Assembly (NCBI GenBank): GCA_038207265.1
Contig: JBBQZZ010000016.1
Coordinates: forward strand, 1 to 64,000
Source of the DNA: JACMLD01 sp038207265
GTDB taxonomy: Bacteria; Bacteroidota; Bacteroidia; Chitinophagales; Chitinophagaceae
Direction of reading: 5' to 3'
Length of the DNA: 64,000 nt
A program made the position numbers and the translations under genes. The notes under the pieces were generated by a model. That model was given only the letters and a program-made list of their open reading frames with translations, had not been told where the DNA came from and searched no databases. Each line of letters starts with the position of its first letter. Within the stretch, counting starts at the first letter, position 1. Of this stretch, positions 16,966 through 25,820 are shown piece after piece.

Positions 16966-16996
16966 TTACACAATTATGGGAAATTTTTATAGAATT
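16966..16996 (-). promoter_or_regulatory. Putative metal-regulon operator, site 4
   Basis: Half-sites TTACACAATT (16966-16975) and TTATAGAATT (16987-16996), 21 bp apart, spacer ATGGGAAATTT. A -7-like TATCTTTA (minus strand 16943-16936) starts 22 bp downstream, the same distance as at copA. The space 16883-17132 contains nothing else recognisable. Confidence 0.6.
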
Positions 16997-17132
16997 ACTG
17001 ATTTCATATTGGTTAGATAATCTTTTCATTTATAAATTTTTATAAGAATGGCTGAATGGTTGATTGGTGATTTAAGAGATAGCTATAAAGATTTTCCAGA
17101 AAAGCTGCCTTATTGATTTTGTAACTGTCATT

Positions 17133-17864
17133 TTACAACATTGCTAAAATCACCGCCGCACTCATACCAATCATCAAAGAATCTTCAATTATTGTAATAG
17201 TACTCATGGGTAAATCGAAAACATCGCCTAAACATGCGCATTTTATTTTTCTTTTGTTCAACACGCTTTGCAGTACGCCGATAATGCTTAGTGTCATTAC
17301 AACGAAGGTCACTGTATTTGTAAGCATTGGATAAACCCCTGTTAAGAAAGCAAGCCCCAACATAAGTTCTGTACATGCATACACATAGCCCCAGCCGTTC
17401 CACTTTTTTGCAACAATATCATACATGGAATAGCTTTCTACAAAACCTTTCAGGTTTAAGAGTTTAAAAAAGGAAAACACTAAAAAGAAACCTGCCATAA
17501 AATGATTCATCCAACGCATCCATACAAAACCGCCATTGCTATATTCAATCAGCAGGGTAATGCCTAATATATAACCGAATATCAGCAGTATGGGTTTATA
17601 TATTCTTAGCCATGATTTCTTTTCTTCTTCAGAAGCAATTGCAGTGGTTTGTTCTATTGCTTCAGACAATTGATATTTGGGATAATCCTGCAACGCAATT
17701 TGCAAATATTTTGTTGCAACATGATTGTCCATATCAATAGCCGCCTCACCTTTTGCTAAGTCAATCCTCACATTTTTAATGCCAGCTACTTTTGACAGTA
17801 AGCCTTGCACCTTTGACTGGCATCCCGTACACGTCAGTCCTGAAATTTTAAAAATATGTGTCAT
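17133..17864 (-). CDS. HMA domain fused to a MauE/DoxX-like membrane protein
   Basis: 243 residues. The N-terminal HMA domain (1-70) has ISGLTCTGCQSKV. Four membrane segments follow (LLIFGYILGITLLI, HFMAGFFLVFSFFKLL, ELMLGLAFLTGVYP, VTFVVMTLSIIGVL) with a CACLGDVFDLP motif between the last ones, as in MauE-type proteins that handle redox-active thiols. A role in moving or reducing metal at the inner membrane is inferred from the fusion and the location. It starts 69 bp after the BNR lipoprotein gene. In module A the same slot is occupied by copA. Confidence 0.85.
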   Translation of the reverse strand: MTHIFKISGLTCTGCQSKVQGLLSKVAGIKNVRIDLAKGEAAIDMDNHVATKYLQIALQDYPKYQLSEAIEQTTAIASEEEKKSWLRIYKPILLIFGYILGITLLIEYSNGGFVWMRWMNHFMAGFFLVFSFFKLLNLKGFVESYSMYDIVAKKWNGWGYVYACTELMLGLAFLTGVYPMLTNTVTFVVMTLSIIGVLQSVLNKRKIKCACLGDVFDLPMSTITIIEDSLMIGMSAAVILAML

Positions 17865-17912
17865 AGTGTAGTTTTTATCTTGCGAAATTACTATGACCTT
17901 ATATGAGGTGTG

Positions 17913-17943
17913 TTATATATTTATGGATTTGATTTACAGAATT
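17913..17943 (-). promoter_or_regulatory. Putative metal-regulon operator, site 5
   Basis: Half-sites TTATATATTT (17913-17922) and TTACAGAATT (17934-17943), 21 bp apart, spacer ATGGATTTGAT. A -7-like TAATTTCG (minus strand 17890-17883) lies 22 bp downstream. The distal half overlaps the BNR stop codon, so part of the match with site 3 could be inherited coding sequence. Confidence 0.5.
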
Positions 17944-18995
17944 TCGAGGATTGAGCGGTGGATTTTTTTCTCGTACTCCCAAACACAAATAAATTGTTTG
18001 TCACTTATAGTTTTTAAAACGGGCTGCTGACCTTTGCCGAGGACTTGTTTTTTCCCATCCGGCAATAAGCAGATAACTTGACCTTTTTCAATCCATGCAT
18101 ATACTTTTTTACCAGCAACAATTTCCATTGTACAGCTTTTCCCTTCCCCAATTTCAATCTCTTGCTTTCCAGGTTCGCTGGCAAACATTTTTCCCTCCCT
18201 GCGCCAAACAGTAAACACGTTCCCCCTTTTATCTATTGACAATGCTCCGCCATCCATCGGGCAACCATTCAAAGCCCAATTACCATTACCCAATTTATGT
18301 GCGCTGCCAAAAGTATTGCCAGCATCGTCGGAAGACACTAGGTACAAATCCCTGTTACCATGCAACCAGTTTCTGAACATTACATATACAAAGTCACCTT
18401 TAACCACTACAGAAGGTTTACAACATTCGCAAACAGTAGTATCAGGCGATGCATAAATCATAATATTCTTAGACCAGGTTTTACCAGCGTCGGTTGACTT
18501 TGCACCAAATATTTTATTATGCTTATCTCTTAAATCAAGCCATACGGCAAACGTGGTGGGACCGTCTCCGCTTAAGGCCATTAAGCCTTCTTTTGAAACA
18601 GTATCCACATCATTGAGCTTCCCGGCAAATTTCCAATTACCCTTATTAGCCTTTGTGTAGGAAAATATATTACCTGCTTTATTACAGGCTGTGACTGTTA
18701 CACCTTCATCGGATACCGCGATCTGTGGACCCCGTGTATGTGAAGCCGCCAGTTCGGGTAATACATCAATTAACGCCGGGCTTGAAAAACTGATACCATT
18801 ATCGTTTGAAAAACTGCACATAATACTATCACCAGTTCCGTATACAAGGTTCAAGTTACCGGAATTGTCCTTTGTCATTGCAGGCATCTGCCCGCTGGCG
18901 ATTACTAAAGGTGCCGCTGCTGAATTTTGTTCTTCTTTGCAACTACAGAAAAAAAGAGAGAAAATAATGCTTGTCCATAAAGGGAAGGTTTTCAT
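17934..18995 (-). CDS. BNR/sialidase-fold lipoprotein, metal-island type (copy B)
   Basis: 353 residues, closely similar over its full length to the protein at 8285-9346, with lipobox (SLFFCSC), BNR/Asp-box repeats (STDAGKTWS) and the TTVCECCKP segment. Both copies keep all Cys, which argues that these residues matter. Start is 3 bp after the intact AraC gene. Substrate and function are unknown; a metal-binding or surface-sensing propeller is as likely as a glycosidase. Confidence 0.82.
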   Translation of the reverse strand: MKTFPLWTSIIFSLFFCSCKEEQNSAAAPLVIASGQMPAMTKDNSGNLNLVYGTGDSIMCSFSNDNGISFSSPALIDVLPELAASHTRGPQIAVSDEGVTVTACNKAGNIFSYTKANKGNWKFAGKLNDVDTVSKEGLMALSGDGPTTFAVWLDLRDKHNKIFGAKSTDAGKTWSKNIMIYASPDTTVCECCKPSVVVKGDFVYVMFRNWLHGNRDLYLVSSDDAGNTFGSAHKLGNGNWALNGCPMDGGALSIDKRGNVFTVWRREGKMFASEPGKQEIEIGEGKSCTMEIVAGKKVYAWIEKGQVICLLPDGKKQVLGKGQQPVLKTISDKQFICVWEYEKKIHRSILEIL

Positions 18996-18998
18996 ATA

Positions 18999-19559
18999 TT
19001 AAACTTTATCAAGTGATTTACGATTGTGATTACCTGGTTTTTTAAAGTGTGTAGGCGTAAGGCCGGTGACTTTTTTAAATTGTGCAGAAAGATGCGCAAC
19101 GCTGCTGTAACCCAATTTAAAAGATATTTCACTTAAATTTAGTTCATCGTACACCAGCAATTCCTTAACCTTCTCAATTTTTTGCAGGATGTAAAATTGC
19201 TCAAGAGTAATGCCTTCCACTTCAGAGAACAACCGGGAAATATAACTATAGTCTTTGTTCAGCGATTTACTTAGAAAATCAATGATGCTAAAATGTTCTT
19301 CCACTTCTCCGCACTGCACTTTTTTAATCAGAAGGTTTTTTGTTTTTTCAATCTGCTTTTGCTTTTGCGTGTCAAGCAGTTCAAATCCCAATTCTTTAAG
19401 GCGGTCATTCAGTGTAAGCAATTGCTTGTTTGTCGGCGCTTTGGTTAATTCCACTTCTCCCATTCTGACGTGAATAGGTTGCAGCTTAAGTTTGTCCAAT
19501 TCCTGCTTCACCACCATTATACAGCGGTTGCAAACCATATTTTTTATATAGAGGTTCAT
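18999..19559 (-). CDS. AraC-type regulator with N-terminal CxxC (HMA-like) domain
   Basis: 186 residues. The first about 80 residues look like an HMA/ferredoxin-like fold beginning MNLYIKNMVCNRCIMVV, with the metal-type CxxC where HMA domains have it. The C-terminal about 95 residues are an AraC HTH pair: LNKDYSYISRLFSEVEG (helix-turn-helix 1 region) and LNLSEISFKLGYSSVAHLSAQFKKVTGLTPTHF (HTH 2 and signature). The obvious model is a cytoplasmic Cu(I)-type sensor that activates the metal genes through the 31-bp direct-repeat sites. It is the only intact copy; the paralogue at 9350-9908 is frameshifted. Confidence 0.88.
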   Translation of the reverse strand: MNLYIKNMVCNRCIMVVKQELDKLKLQPIHVRMGEVELTKAPTNKQLLTLNDRLKELGFELLDTQKQKQIEKTKNLLIKKVQCGEVEEHFSIIDFLSKSLNKDYSYISRLFSEVEGITLEQFYILQKIEKVKELLVYDELNLSEISFKLGYSSVAHLSAQFKKVTGLTPTHFKKPGNHNRKSLDKV

Positions 19560-19571
19560 TTGAAAATTAAG

Positions 19572-20600
19572 TTAAATCTCATGCTTTACTTTTATTAATT
19601 GTTTTAACATGGATGAAACATTCCTCCAGTTTGAATTCAAGTTAATTTTTCTTATCTGAATATTGAGCGTCTTTTATCTAAAGTCCAGATTGTAATCTGT
19701 TTCAATAATTGGGTAGAGTAACATGCCGATTGAATTTAGTGTTTTTGGCGTATTGTCTTGCTGATTTAATAAATAACTAAATAACTAGTAAAGGTTTGCA
19801 GATTTGATTCTTTCTTTGTCATAATTTATTATCATTGTTTCCCTATAATATTTTGCATCAATAATTATTTTCTCGAGTTCATTTTATAAGGGTATATCAG
19901 TCTCCATTTGAGGTAAATATTATTAGCTTCCGCTATCCGTATTTTTAAATTATCATTTGATAGTTTCTTTTTTAACTGTATAATATTTTCTCTGTTCAAT
20001 TTTATAATATTTCTAATAAAGCCTTCAAAAAGTTGATTCGTTTTATTATCATCCCTTACGAAGTCATAAAATTTATAATTGCCTTGCTCTTCTGATGGGA
20101 AGGTGCTTTCATAAATGATTTGACAAATATCATTATAAATCCGTACAAACGATTGTTTCTGATAAACCAAACTTGCTTGAACAAAGAGGCTGTTATTTCT
20201 ATTTGGTGAATGTCCTCTAACATTCTTTGTAATGGGATCAACTCACTTTTTAATTTTTTGTCCAATCCCTTTGTTTTGATAAGCCTGAAAATGGTTGATA
20301 CTAAAATTCGATTTGAAATAGTGTCAGAAGAAAAATCATCGTAAGTACAGATAGTTTTTTGTTTAAAAAGTAAATTGCTCTCTAGTGTTTGACTTATCTG
20401 AACTTTTCCTTTTACTCCTGCAAGTTCTTCAGTATGGCCAATGTAATTTTTGTCAATACCCCTTTTCGAAATCATTTTAGTTACATTAATGTCAGGATGG
20501 ATGCAGCCCCGGACAGCCAGAAAATAATTGTCTAAGTTTAGTCTCCAATAAATTTTACGCAATGAATTGAAAAAATTACAAGCGCGATGATGAGGTAATA
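19572..20600 (-). pseudogene. Decayed mcrC (McrBC restriction system subunit)
   Basis: Fragments of one McrC protein are spread over several minus-strand frames. 20056-20600 has DKNYIGHTEELAGVKGKV and the following helical region up to ITASLFKQV; 19865-20170 continues with FVRIYNDICQIIYES and the FYDFVRDDNK...LFEGFIRN segment; another frame gives ELEKIIIDAKYYRE (catalytic core, about 19845-19875), a stop, then GMLLYPIIETDYNLDF, a stop, and IQIRKINLNSNW, ending at a TAA at 19572. At least two frameshifts and two stops are present, the 5' end is lost, and no mcrB is nearby, so the system is inactive. Confidence 0.8.
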
Positions 20601-22300
20601 TTAAAATCAGCATGCTGCCAGGCTTTGTCTAATCGAACTTTAACAAGATGCGCTGCTGAAATTTTTCCTTGCTTTTGAAGAGCATTGTATAAACCAACAA
20701 GTGCCCAGCCATTTTCCTTCCAGGTGCGCAAATCATCAAGATAAATACTTTCTGCTTCAGCATATTTTCCAGCCTCCAGTAATGCAGCTCCAAGTTGATG
20801 GCGAACAGAAAAAAACCAGTCGGGCGGTTCGTCATAATTCAAATTGTCTTCAATGGAAATGGCCGCACGAAATGCATTAATTGCTATGTCATATTGTTTT
20901 CTGCTTCGATAGATTTCTGCAGTAAGATCATTTATTGCTATTTGCACAATGTCGTGCAGGTTGTTGATATTCCAGATGGTAATCTTTTTTAGTGAAGAGT
21001 CTTTTGCCAAATCTTTCAATTGCGAAAGTTCATTTTCAGCATTTGCAATATCTTTCTTTCCAAGATAAGCCATTCCTTTTGCGTAATGTAAAACTGCTTT
21101 GGGGTAAATCAAATCATTATCCAGGGGTTTAATATTAAGAATACTGTCCCACATTCCAAATTTAACTGCAACAAAGTATGGTATTGTGTAATAGTGCTGC
21201 AAAGTTCCCCAACCCGGTTGCAGCATAATATCTTTGGCTGTTTTTTCCTGTACTTTTTTTGCAGCCTCCCAGGCAAGCTTTGAGTTTCCTTCGAATGTTG
21301 CTGTGGCAGATAAATAGTGATAATTATGAGGATAATAAGCAAGCGGATAAACTCCCTGTGCATGACAGGCTGTTACATATTCGCTATCCTCTTTTACTGC
21401 CTTAAGATTGGTAAGTGTACCCTTATGATAATCTCCTGTCCAGATATAAATGTGTGAAGGCATGTGTAGCAGGTGACCTGAACCTGGTACCAAAGTAGTA
21501 AGTAAATCAGCAGCTGCTAATCCTCTTTCAGGTGTTTTGGAAGCTTCAACTGCATGTATATAAAAATGTGGTGCGCCCGGATGTTTGGGATATTGTTTTA
21601 TTAATTTCTCAAGCACTGCAACAATTTCGGATGCCCATGGTCTCGGGTCCCTGGTTTTTTTATCATACATGTCCCATGGATGCATATCCATCAGTGATTC
21701 CGCATACAGTGCACCGATATCCGGATCAGTAGAAAAAGAAGTATATACTTTTTTCATAGCATTTGAAAAAGCACTATCAAGATGACTGCGATCTTTTGGT
21801 AGCTCCGCTTCATATCTGTAAGTTAATGCGTTGACAAGTGCTTTTTCTTTTTCAGTGCAATGACCGGCAAGTGATAAAGCTTTTCGAGATGCCTGGTAAG
21901 CCCGTTGATAATTGTCATCCTCCATTCCTGCATTATAATTTGGACCAAGCACATATGCATATCCCCAATAAGCCATCGCACAATTAGAATCAATCCGCAT
22001 GGCCTCAAAGAAAGATCTTGCTGCTTCTGCATGATTAAAACCATATGACAACATCAAGCCCTGATTAAAGTATTCCTGCGCCTCTTTGTTATTAGTAGAT
22101 ATTTTAAAATCAATTCCTTTAAGTCCGCTGAACAAGGGTGCTTTTGTACCAGCTGTGTACCACGTTTTATCTGTGGTTTGAGATCCGCAATGAATTAACT
22201 GGCTTTCACCAATTGTTCTGCGGTCATTCTTTTCCTTCACAGCATTATTACATGCCGAAGTAAGTCCTCCAATAACAAAACAAAAAATCAGCTTTTTCAT
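20576..22300 (-). CDS. TPR-repeat lipoprotein
   Basis: 574 residues with a lipoprotein signal (FCFVIGGLTSAC) and many tetratricopeptide-like helices, e.g. EAQEYFNQGLMLSYGFNHAE, FFEAMRIDSNCAMAYWGYAY and the C-terminal YAEAESIYLDDLRTWKEN. A central HMPSHIYIWTGDYHKGT and CHAQGVYPLAYYPHNYHYL give several conserved His/Tyr. It belongs to a Bacteroidota/Proteobacteria family of secreted TPR proteins of unknown role. The 3' end overlaps the 5' remains of mcrC, consistent with a rearrangement junction there. Confidence 0.8.
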   Translation of the reverse strand: MKKLIFCFVIGGLTSACNNAVKEKNDRRTIGESQLIHCGSQTTDKTWYTAGTKAPLFSGLKGIDFKISTNNKEAQEYFNQGLMLSYGFNHAEAARSFFEAMRIDSNCAMAYWGYAYVLGPNYNAGMEDDNYQRAYQASRKALSLAGHCTEKEKALVNALTYRYEAELPKDRSHLDSAFSNAMKKVYTSFSTDPDIGALYAESLMDMHPWDMYDKKTRDPRPWASEIVAVLEKLIKQYPKHPGAPHFYIHAVEASKTPERGLAAADLLTTLVPGSGHLLHMPSHIYIWTGDYHKGTLTNLKAVKEDSEYVTACHAQGVYPLAYYPHNYHYLSATATFEGNSKLAWEAAKKVQEKTAKDIMLQPGWGTLQHYYTIPYFVAVKFGMWDSILNIKPLDNDLIYPKAVLHYAKGMAYLGKKDIANAENELSQLKDLAKDSSLKKITIWNINNLHDIVQIAINDLTAEIYRSRKQYDIAINAFRAAISIEDNLNYDEPPDWFFSVRHQLGAALLEAGKYAEAESIYLDDLRTWKENGWALVGLYNALQKQGKISAAHLVKVRLDKAWQHADFNITSSSRL

Positions 22301-22717
22301 TCATGTCATTTTAATTGCTTATCAAAAGAGATTTTTACAGTATCCAGCGTGGCGGCATCAGAAAATAAGCGGTTTGTAATGCTGCTAAATTTATAAAAAA
22401 AAATTCATTGTATATTCAATTGGGCTGCGTTATTCATAGGCTTGAAAATTGACTTCATGCCATTACCTTCAAGCCAGATGACGATCTATTATCATTTTAG
22501 TACAAGATGAAATCGGAAAAGACGATTAAAAAACAACTGTTTAAAACCCCCTCCACGTGGATGGAGAGCTGCAGAAGTAATACGGTGTGTAGTTGTGGAT
22601 TTGCCATTGCTGTCCGGCTTTTATACAACAGTATCAAAATAAACACCAGCCGGCGCATTATAATAAATTCATTCGCTTCCGGTCATCCGCTATAGCTTTA
22701 CCATATAAAATACATCA
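22301..22717. other. Intergenic region between divergent genes
   Basis: No gene recognised. A 62-codon plus-strand frame (22507-22695) has no motif. A short palindrome TCCACGTGGA lies near 22552. Promoters for both divergent genes should be here but I cannot fix them. Confidence 0.4.
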
Positions 22718-23611
22718 ATGGAATTTGGTCATCTTACAAAAGCACGACTGGAAGAAATACATTTCAAATTGCCTCCCGACCCGGCATCAAATGCAAAGGT
22801 TTTAAAAAAGGGTAAGGGAAATGTGCAACTTTTTTTAGGTTGTGCAAAGTGGGGAAGAAAAGAATGGGTGGGCAAGATCTATCCTGAAGGCACACCTGAA
22901 AAAAAATTCCTTGAATACTATGCTCAACATTACGGTTCAATTGAGCTCAATGCAACCCATTATAAATTATATGACCAGAAGCAATTGAAGGAATGGGTGG
23001 ATAAAGTAAATAATCCCGGTTTCAGGTTTTGTCCAAAAGCACACAGGGGTATGAGCTTTTTAAAAGAATCACCTTCCCGTAAGGATCTCACCAAAGACTT
23101 TATTCATAATGTACGGGTGCTGGGTAAAACACTTGGACCTGTATTTATCACCCACGATGAAAAAATCAAATGGGATGCAGCGGGGGAAAAAGATTTTTTT
23201 AAATACCTGGAGTCACTGCCCACCGGCATCAACTTTTTTATCGAGGAACGCTGGCCAAGTTTTTATACCGATAAAAAATTAATGGAACGATATTATGCCA
23301 GGCTCCGCGAATTAAAAATAGGAACAGTAATAACTGATACTGCGGGCAGGCAGGATGTGTTGCACATGCACCTGACAATTCCAAAAACATTTATACGTTT
23401 TGTAGGAAACAGTCTGCACCCAAGCGATTATACCAGAATTGAACATTGGGTCAGGCGTTTAAAGAAATGGATTGACGGTGGAATCGAAGAAGTTTATTTC
23501 TTCATGCATATGCATGATGAGGGTAAATCACCGGAACTGACACAATATGTTGTAAAAAAATTCAATGCTGTATGTAAACTAGGCCTTCCGGCAGTTCGGT
23601 TTGTTACATAA
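22718..23611 (+). CDS. DUF72 family protein (TIM-barrel, YecE-like)
   Basis: 297 residues. The family start VQLFLGCAKWGRKEWVG is at about 36-52, followed by FLEYYAQHYGSIELNATHY, FRFCPKAHRGMS and the C-terminal EVYFFMHMHDEGKSPEL. These are the usual DUF72 landmarks (G..W....W.G..YP, Y...F..vE.N.tfY, F..K.p). The enzymatic activity of the family is not established. It stands alone, with a decayed TonB-receptor tail facing it downstream. Confidence 0.85.
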   Translation: MEFGHLTKARLEEIHFKLPPDPASNAKVLKKGKGNVQLFLGCAKWGRKEWVGKIYPEGTPEKKFLEYYAQHYGSIELNATHYKLYDQKQLKEWVDKVNNPGFRFCPKAHRGMSFLKESPSRKDLTKDFIHNVRVLGKTLGPVFITHDEKIKWDAAGEKDFFKYLESLPTGINFFIEERWPSFYTDKKLMERYYARLRELKIGTVITDTAGRQDVLHMHLTIPKTFIRFVGNSLHPSDYTRIEHWVRRLKKWIDGGIEEVYFFMHMHDEGKSPELTQYVVKKFNAVCKLGLPAVRFVT

Positions 23612-23631
23612 TTTCCGGGTGTCTAATTTGA

Positions 23632-23860
23632 TTAGAATTGAAAATTAAGCTTGCACATTATATGGCAGTTTCTCAATGTATAACCAGCAACAATAGAACG
23701 ATTATCAAAAAAATTATAACTGGTATAGGTAATGATGTTAAACATATTGTTTACCTGCAGCTGAATATTAGTTTTCTTGTTTAATGCTTTTTTTTGAATG
23801 GTAATGTCCGAGTACTTAACCGGGTCCCTGATCAAAGTTGAACGAGATCCAATTAATCAC
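23632..23860 (-). pseudogene. C-terminal remnant of a TonB-dependent outer-membrane receptor
   Basis: The minus-strand frame reads KKTNIQLQVNNMFN, ITYTSYNFFDNRSIVAGYTL and ends in CKLNFQF. This is the last two or three strands of a TonB receptor barrel, including the terminal aromatic residue. Upstream of about 23860 the frame is closed by stops and no receptor body remains. Confidence 0.6.
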
Positions 23861-24148
23861 CATGTGGAAAACTTCGTAAATTAAGGTGAATATTCCCAGG
23901 CAGTTTTCAATAAAATCAGCAGGCATATGATTAGTAATAGCCAGTGTAAATTTTTTCACAAGTTTCTTTTAACGTTAAAATAGCCTGGTCATATTTTTCA
24001 ATTTGTTGAGTGGATGAAATGGCAGGCAATACCATTGTTTTTTCCATATTGTAAAATATTATAAAACCCCTTTATCTTCATTGCATTATTTGTTCTGGCC
24101 GGACTAATTAAAATTGATATTTGTTATACGCTGTCTAAAATTTATAAG
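23861..24148. other. Intergenic region upstream of GH32, with a 14-bp palindrome
   Basis: A perfect palindrome TTTTAACGTTAAAA is at 23967-23980, 169 bp before the GH32 start. Its AACGTT centre is like LacI-family operators but differs from the two sites near lacI. A 38-codon minus-strand frame (23931-24047) is unrecognised and probably not a gene. Confidence 0.35.
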
Positions 24149-25675
24149 ATGAAATGCATTTCAATCCGCCGTATCGTTTTATTGTTCCTGCTGCTTGATT
24201 TTTTTGTTGCAAAACTGGCTGCACAGCCTTTGTACCATGAACAACATCGTCCGCAAATTCATTTTTCGCCGAGAGAAAAATGGGCCAACGATCCCAATGG
24301 AATGGTTTATTATAAAGGTGTGTATCACTTGTTTTATCAACATTATCCTGATAGCTCCGTATGGGGACCGATGCATTGGGGGCATGCTACCAGCAGGGAC
24401 CTGATTCATTGGCAACAACAGCCGATAGCCTTGTACCCCGATAGCCTGGGTTATATTTTTTCTGGGAGCGCCGTGGTGGACATTCATAATACCAGTGGAT
24501 TTGGCAAAGACGGAAAAATTCCGCTCGTAGCCCTTTTCACCAGCCACGATCCCAATAAAACAGGAGCGAGTAGCCTTAGCCGTGAGAATCAGAGCATCGC
24601 TTATAGCCTGGACAATGGTACAACCTGGACAAAAGGCCCTGATAATCCTGTATTGAAAAATCCCGGGGTTGAAGATTTTCGTGATCCCAAAGTAATGTGG
24701 TTTGAAAATTCAAAAAAATGGATCATGACCTTGGCGGCGCAAGACAAAATTTCATTTTATTCATCCCCCAATCTAAAAGATTGGAAAAAAGAATCTGATT
24801 TTGGAAAAGATTTAGGCGCACATGGAGGTGTATGGGAATGCCCTGATTTGTTCCCGCTTGTTCACAATGGAAAAAAAACCTGGGTATTGATTGTAAATAT
24901 TAATCCGGGTGGTCCCAACAAAGGATCGGCCACACAATATTTCCTGGGCAATTTTGATGGTAATAAATTTGTTTCGATTGATAGTAAGACCCGGTGGATT
25001 GATTATGGTCCGGATGAATATGCAGGCATTACCTGGTCCAATACGGGTAATCGCAAAATATTCCTGGGTTGGATGAGTAACTGGATATATGCAAACCAGG
25101 TACCCACTGAAAAATGGCGGAATGCCATGACAATTCCAAGGGAACTGAAAATAATTGAATCAGGGAATGAGTTGGTGCTTGCTTCATTGCCGGTGAAAGA
25201 AATGGATGGATTGAGTTTGAAACCAGTGGTATTTCATAATCTTGAAATAAATAATCACTCAGTTTTATCAAAAAAATCGGGAGCAACAAGCCTGCCTTGC
25301 CGCATTAACCTCAACATGGCTGCGGCCAGTGACTTTTCAATAACACTTTCAAATGAAGCAGGGGAGTACATAAAACTCGGCTATAACAAAAGTGATAACC
25401 GTTATTTTATTGATCGCACCCATGCAGGCAAAGCGGATTTTGCCGACAATTTTGCAGCCACTCATACCGCACCGAGATTAAGCAATGCTCCCGGTTTGAA
25501 TCTATCGCTAATAGTTGATGTTAGTTCGGTGGAATTGTTTGCCGATAATGGAATGACAGTAATGACTGAAATTTTCTTCCCTTCAAAGCCTTTTGGTAAG
25601 ATTGATCTTCAATCGCCGAAAAATACGGTTCTAAAAGAACTCACCATTACAGCACTTCGGGGGATTTGGAAATAG
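24149..25675 (+). CDS. Glycoside hydrolase family 32 (levanase/inulinase/invertase type)
   Basis: 508 residues with a signal peptide (about 1-25, ending KLAAQ). The nucleophile motif WANDPNGMVYY is at about 46-56, the RDP motif in VEDFRDPKVMW at about 175, and the acid/base motif WECPDLF at about 228; all three catalytic acids are present. A C-terminal beta-sandwich follows (about 370-508). It hydrolyses beta-fructosides (sucrose, levan or inulin); the exact specificity cannot be read. It is secreted to the periplasm or surface and sits before the LacI regulator and SusC/D, making a small fructan utilisation locus. Confidence 0.93.
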   Translation: MKCISIRRIVLLFLLLDFFVAKLAAQPLYHEQHRPQIHFSPREKWANDPNGMVYYKGVYHLFYQHYPDSSVWGPMHWGHATSRDLIHWQQQPIALYPDSLGYIFSGSAVVDIHNTSGFGKDGKIPLVALFTSHDPNKTGASSLSRENQSIAYSLDNGTTWTKGPDNPVLKNPGVEDFRDPKVMWFENSKKWIMTLAAQDKISFYSSPNLKDWKKESDFGKDLGAHGGVWECPDLFPLVHNGKKTWVLIVNINPGGPNKGSATQYFLGNFDGNKFVSIDSKTRWIDYGPDEYAGITWSNTGNRKIFLGWMSNWIYANQVPTEKWRNAMTIPRELKIIESGNELVLASLPVKEMDGLSLKPVVFHNLEINNHSVLSKKSGATSLPCRINLNMAAASDFSITLSNEAGEYIKLGYNKSDNRYFIDRTHAGKADFADNFAATHTAPRLSNAPGLNLSLIVDVSSVELFADNGMTVMTEIFFPSKPFGKIDLQSPKNTVLKELTITALRGIWK

Positions 25676-25779
25676 TATTGAAAGCTGCAGGTTCCTGAAT
25701 AGATACAATAAATTGGAATTGTACGTCAATTGCTGATTTTCAAATTATTTTTTTGTAAAATCAGAAAATATAATAAATT

Positions 25780-25796
25780 GTGCAAACGATTACATA
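25780..25796 (+). promoter_or_regulatory. Putative LacI-family operator upstream of the lacI-type gene
   Basis: GTGCAAACGATTACATA, 24 bp before the regulator start. It matches, in opposite orientation, the site before susC (14 of 17 positions, core AAACGATTAC identical). This position suits autoregulation. Confidence 0.6.
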
Positions 25797-25820
25797 CCAT
25801 TTCTAACTAATTGCTCGCTA

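Noticed and set aside
22507..22695. 62-codon plus-strand ORF before the DUF72 gene
   Set aside because: No recognisable feature, and it overlaps the space that should hold the DUF72 promoter.
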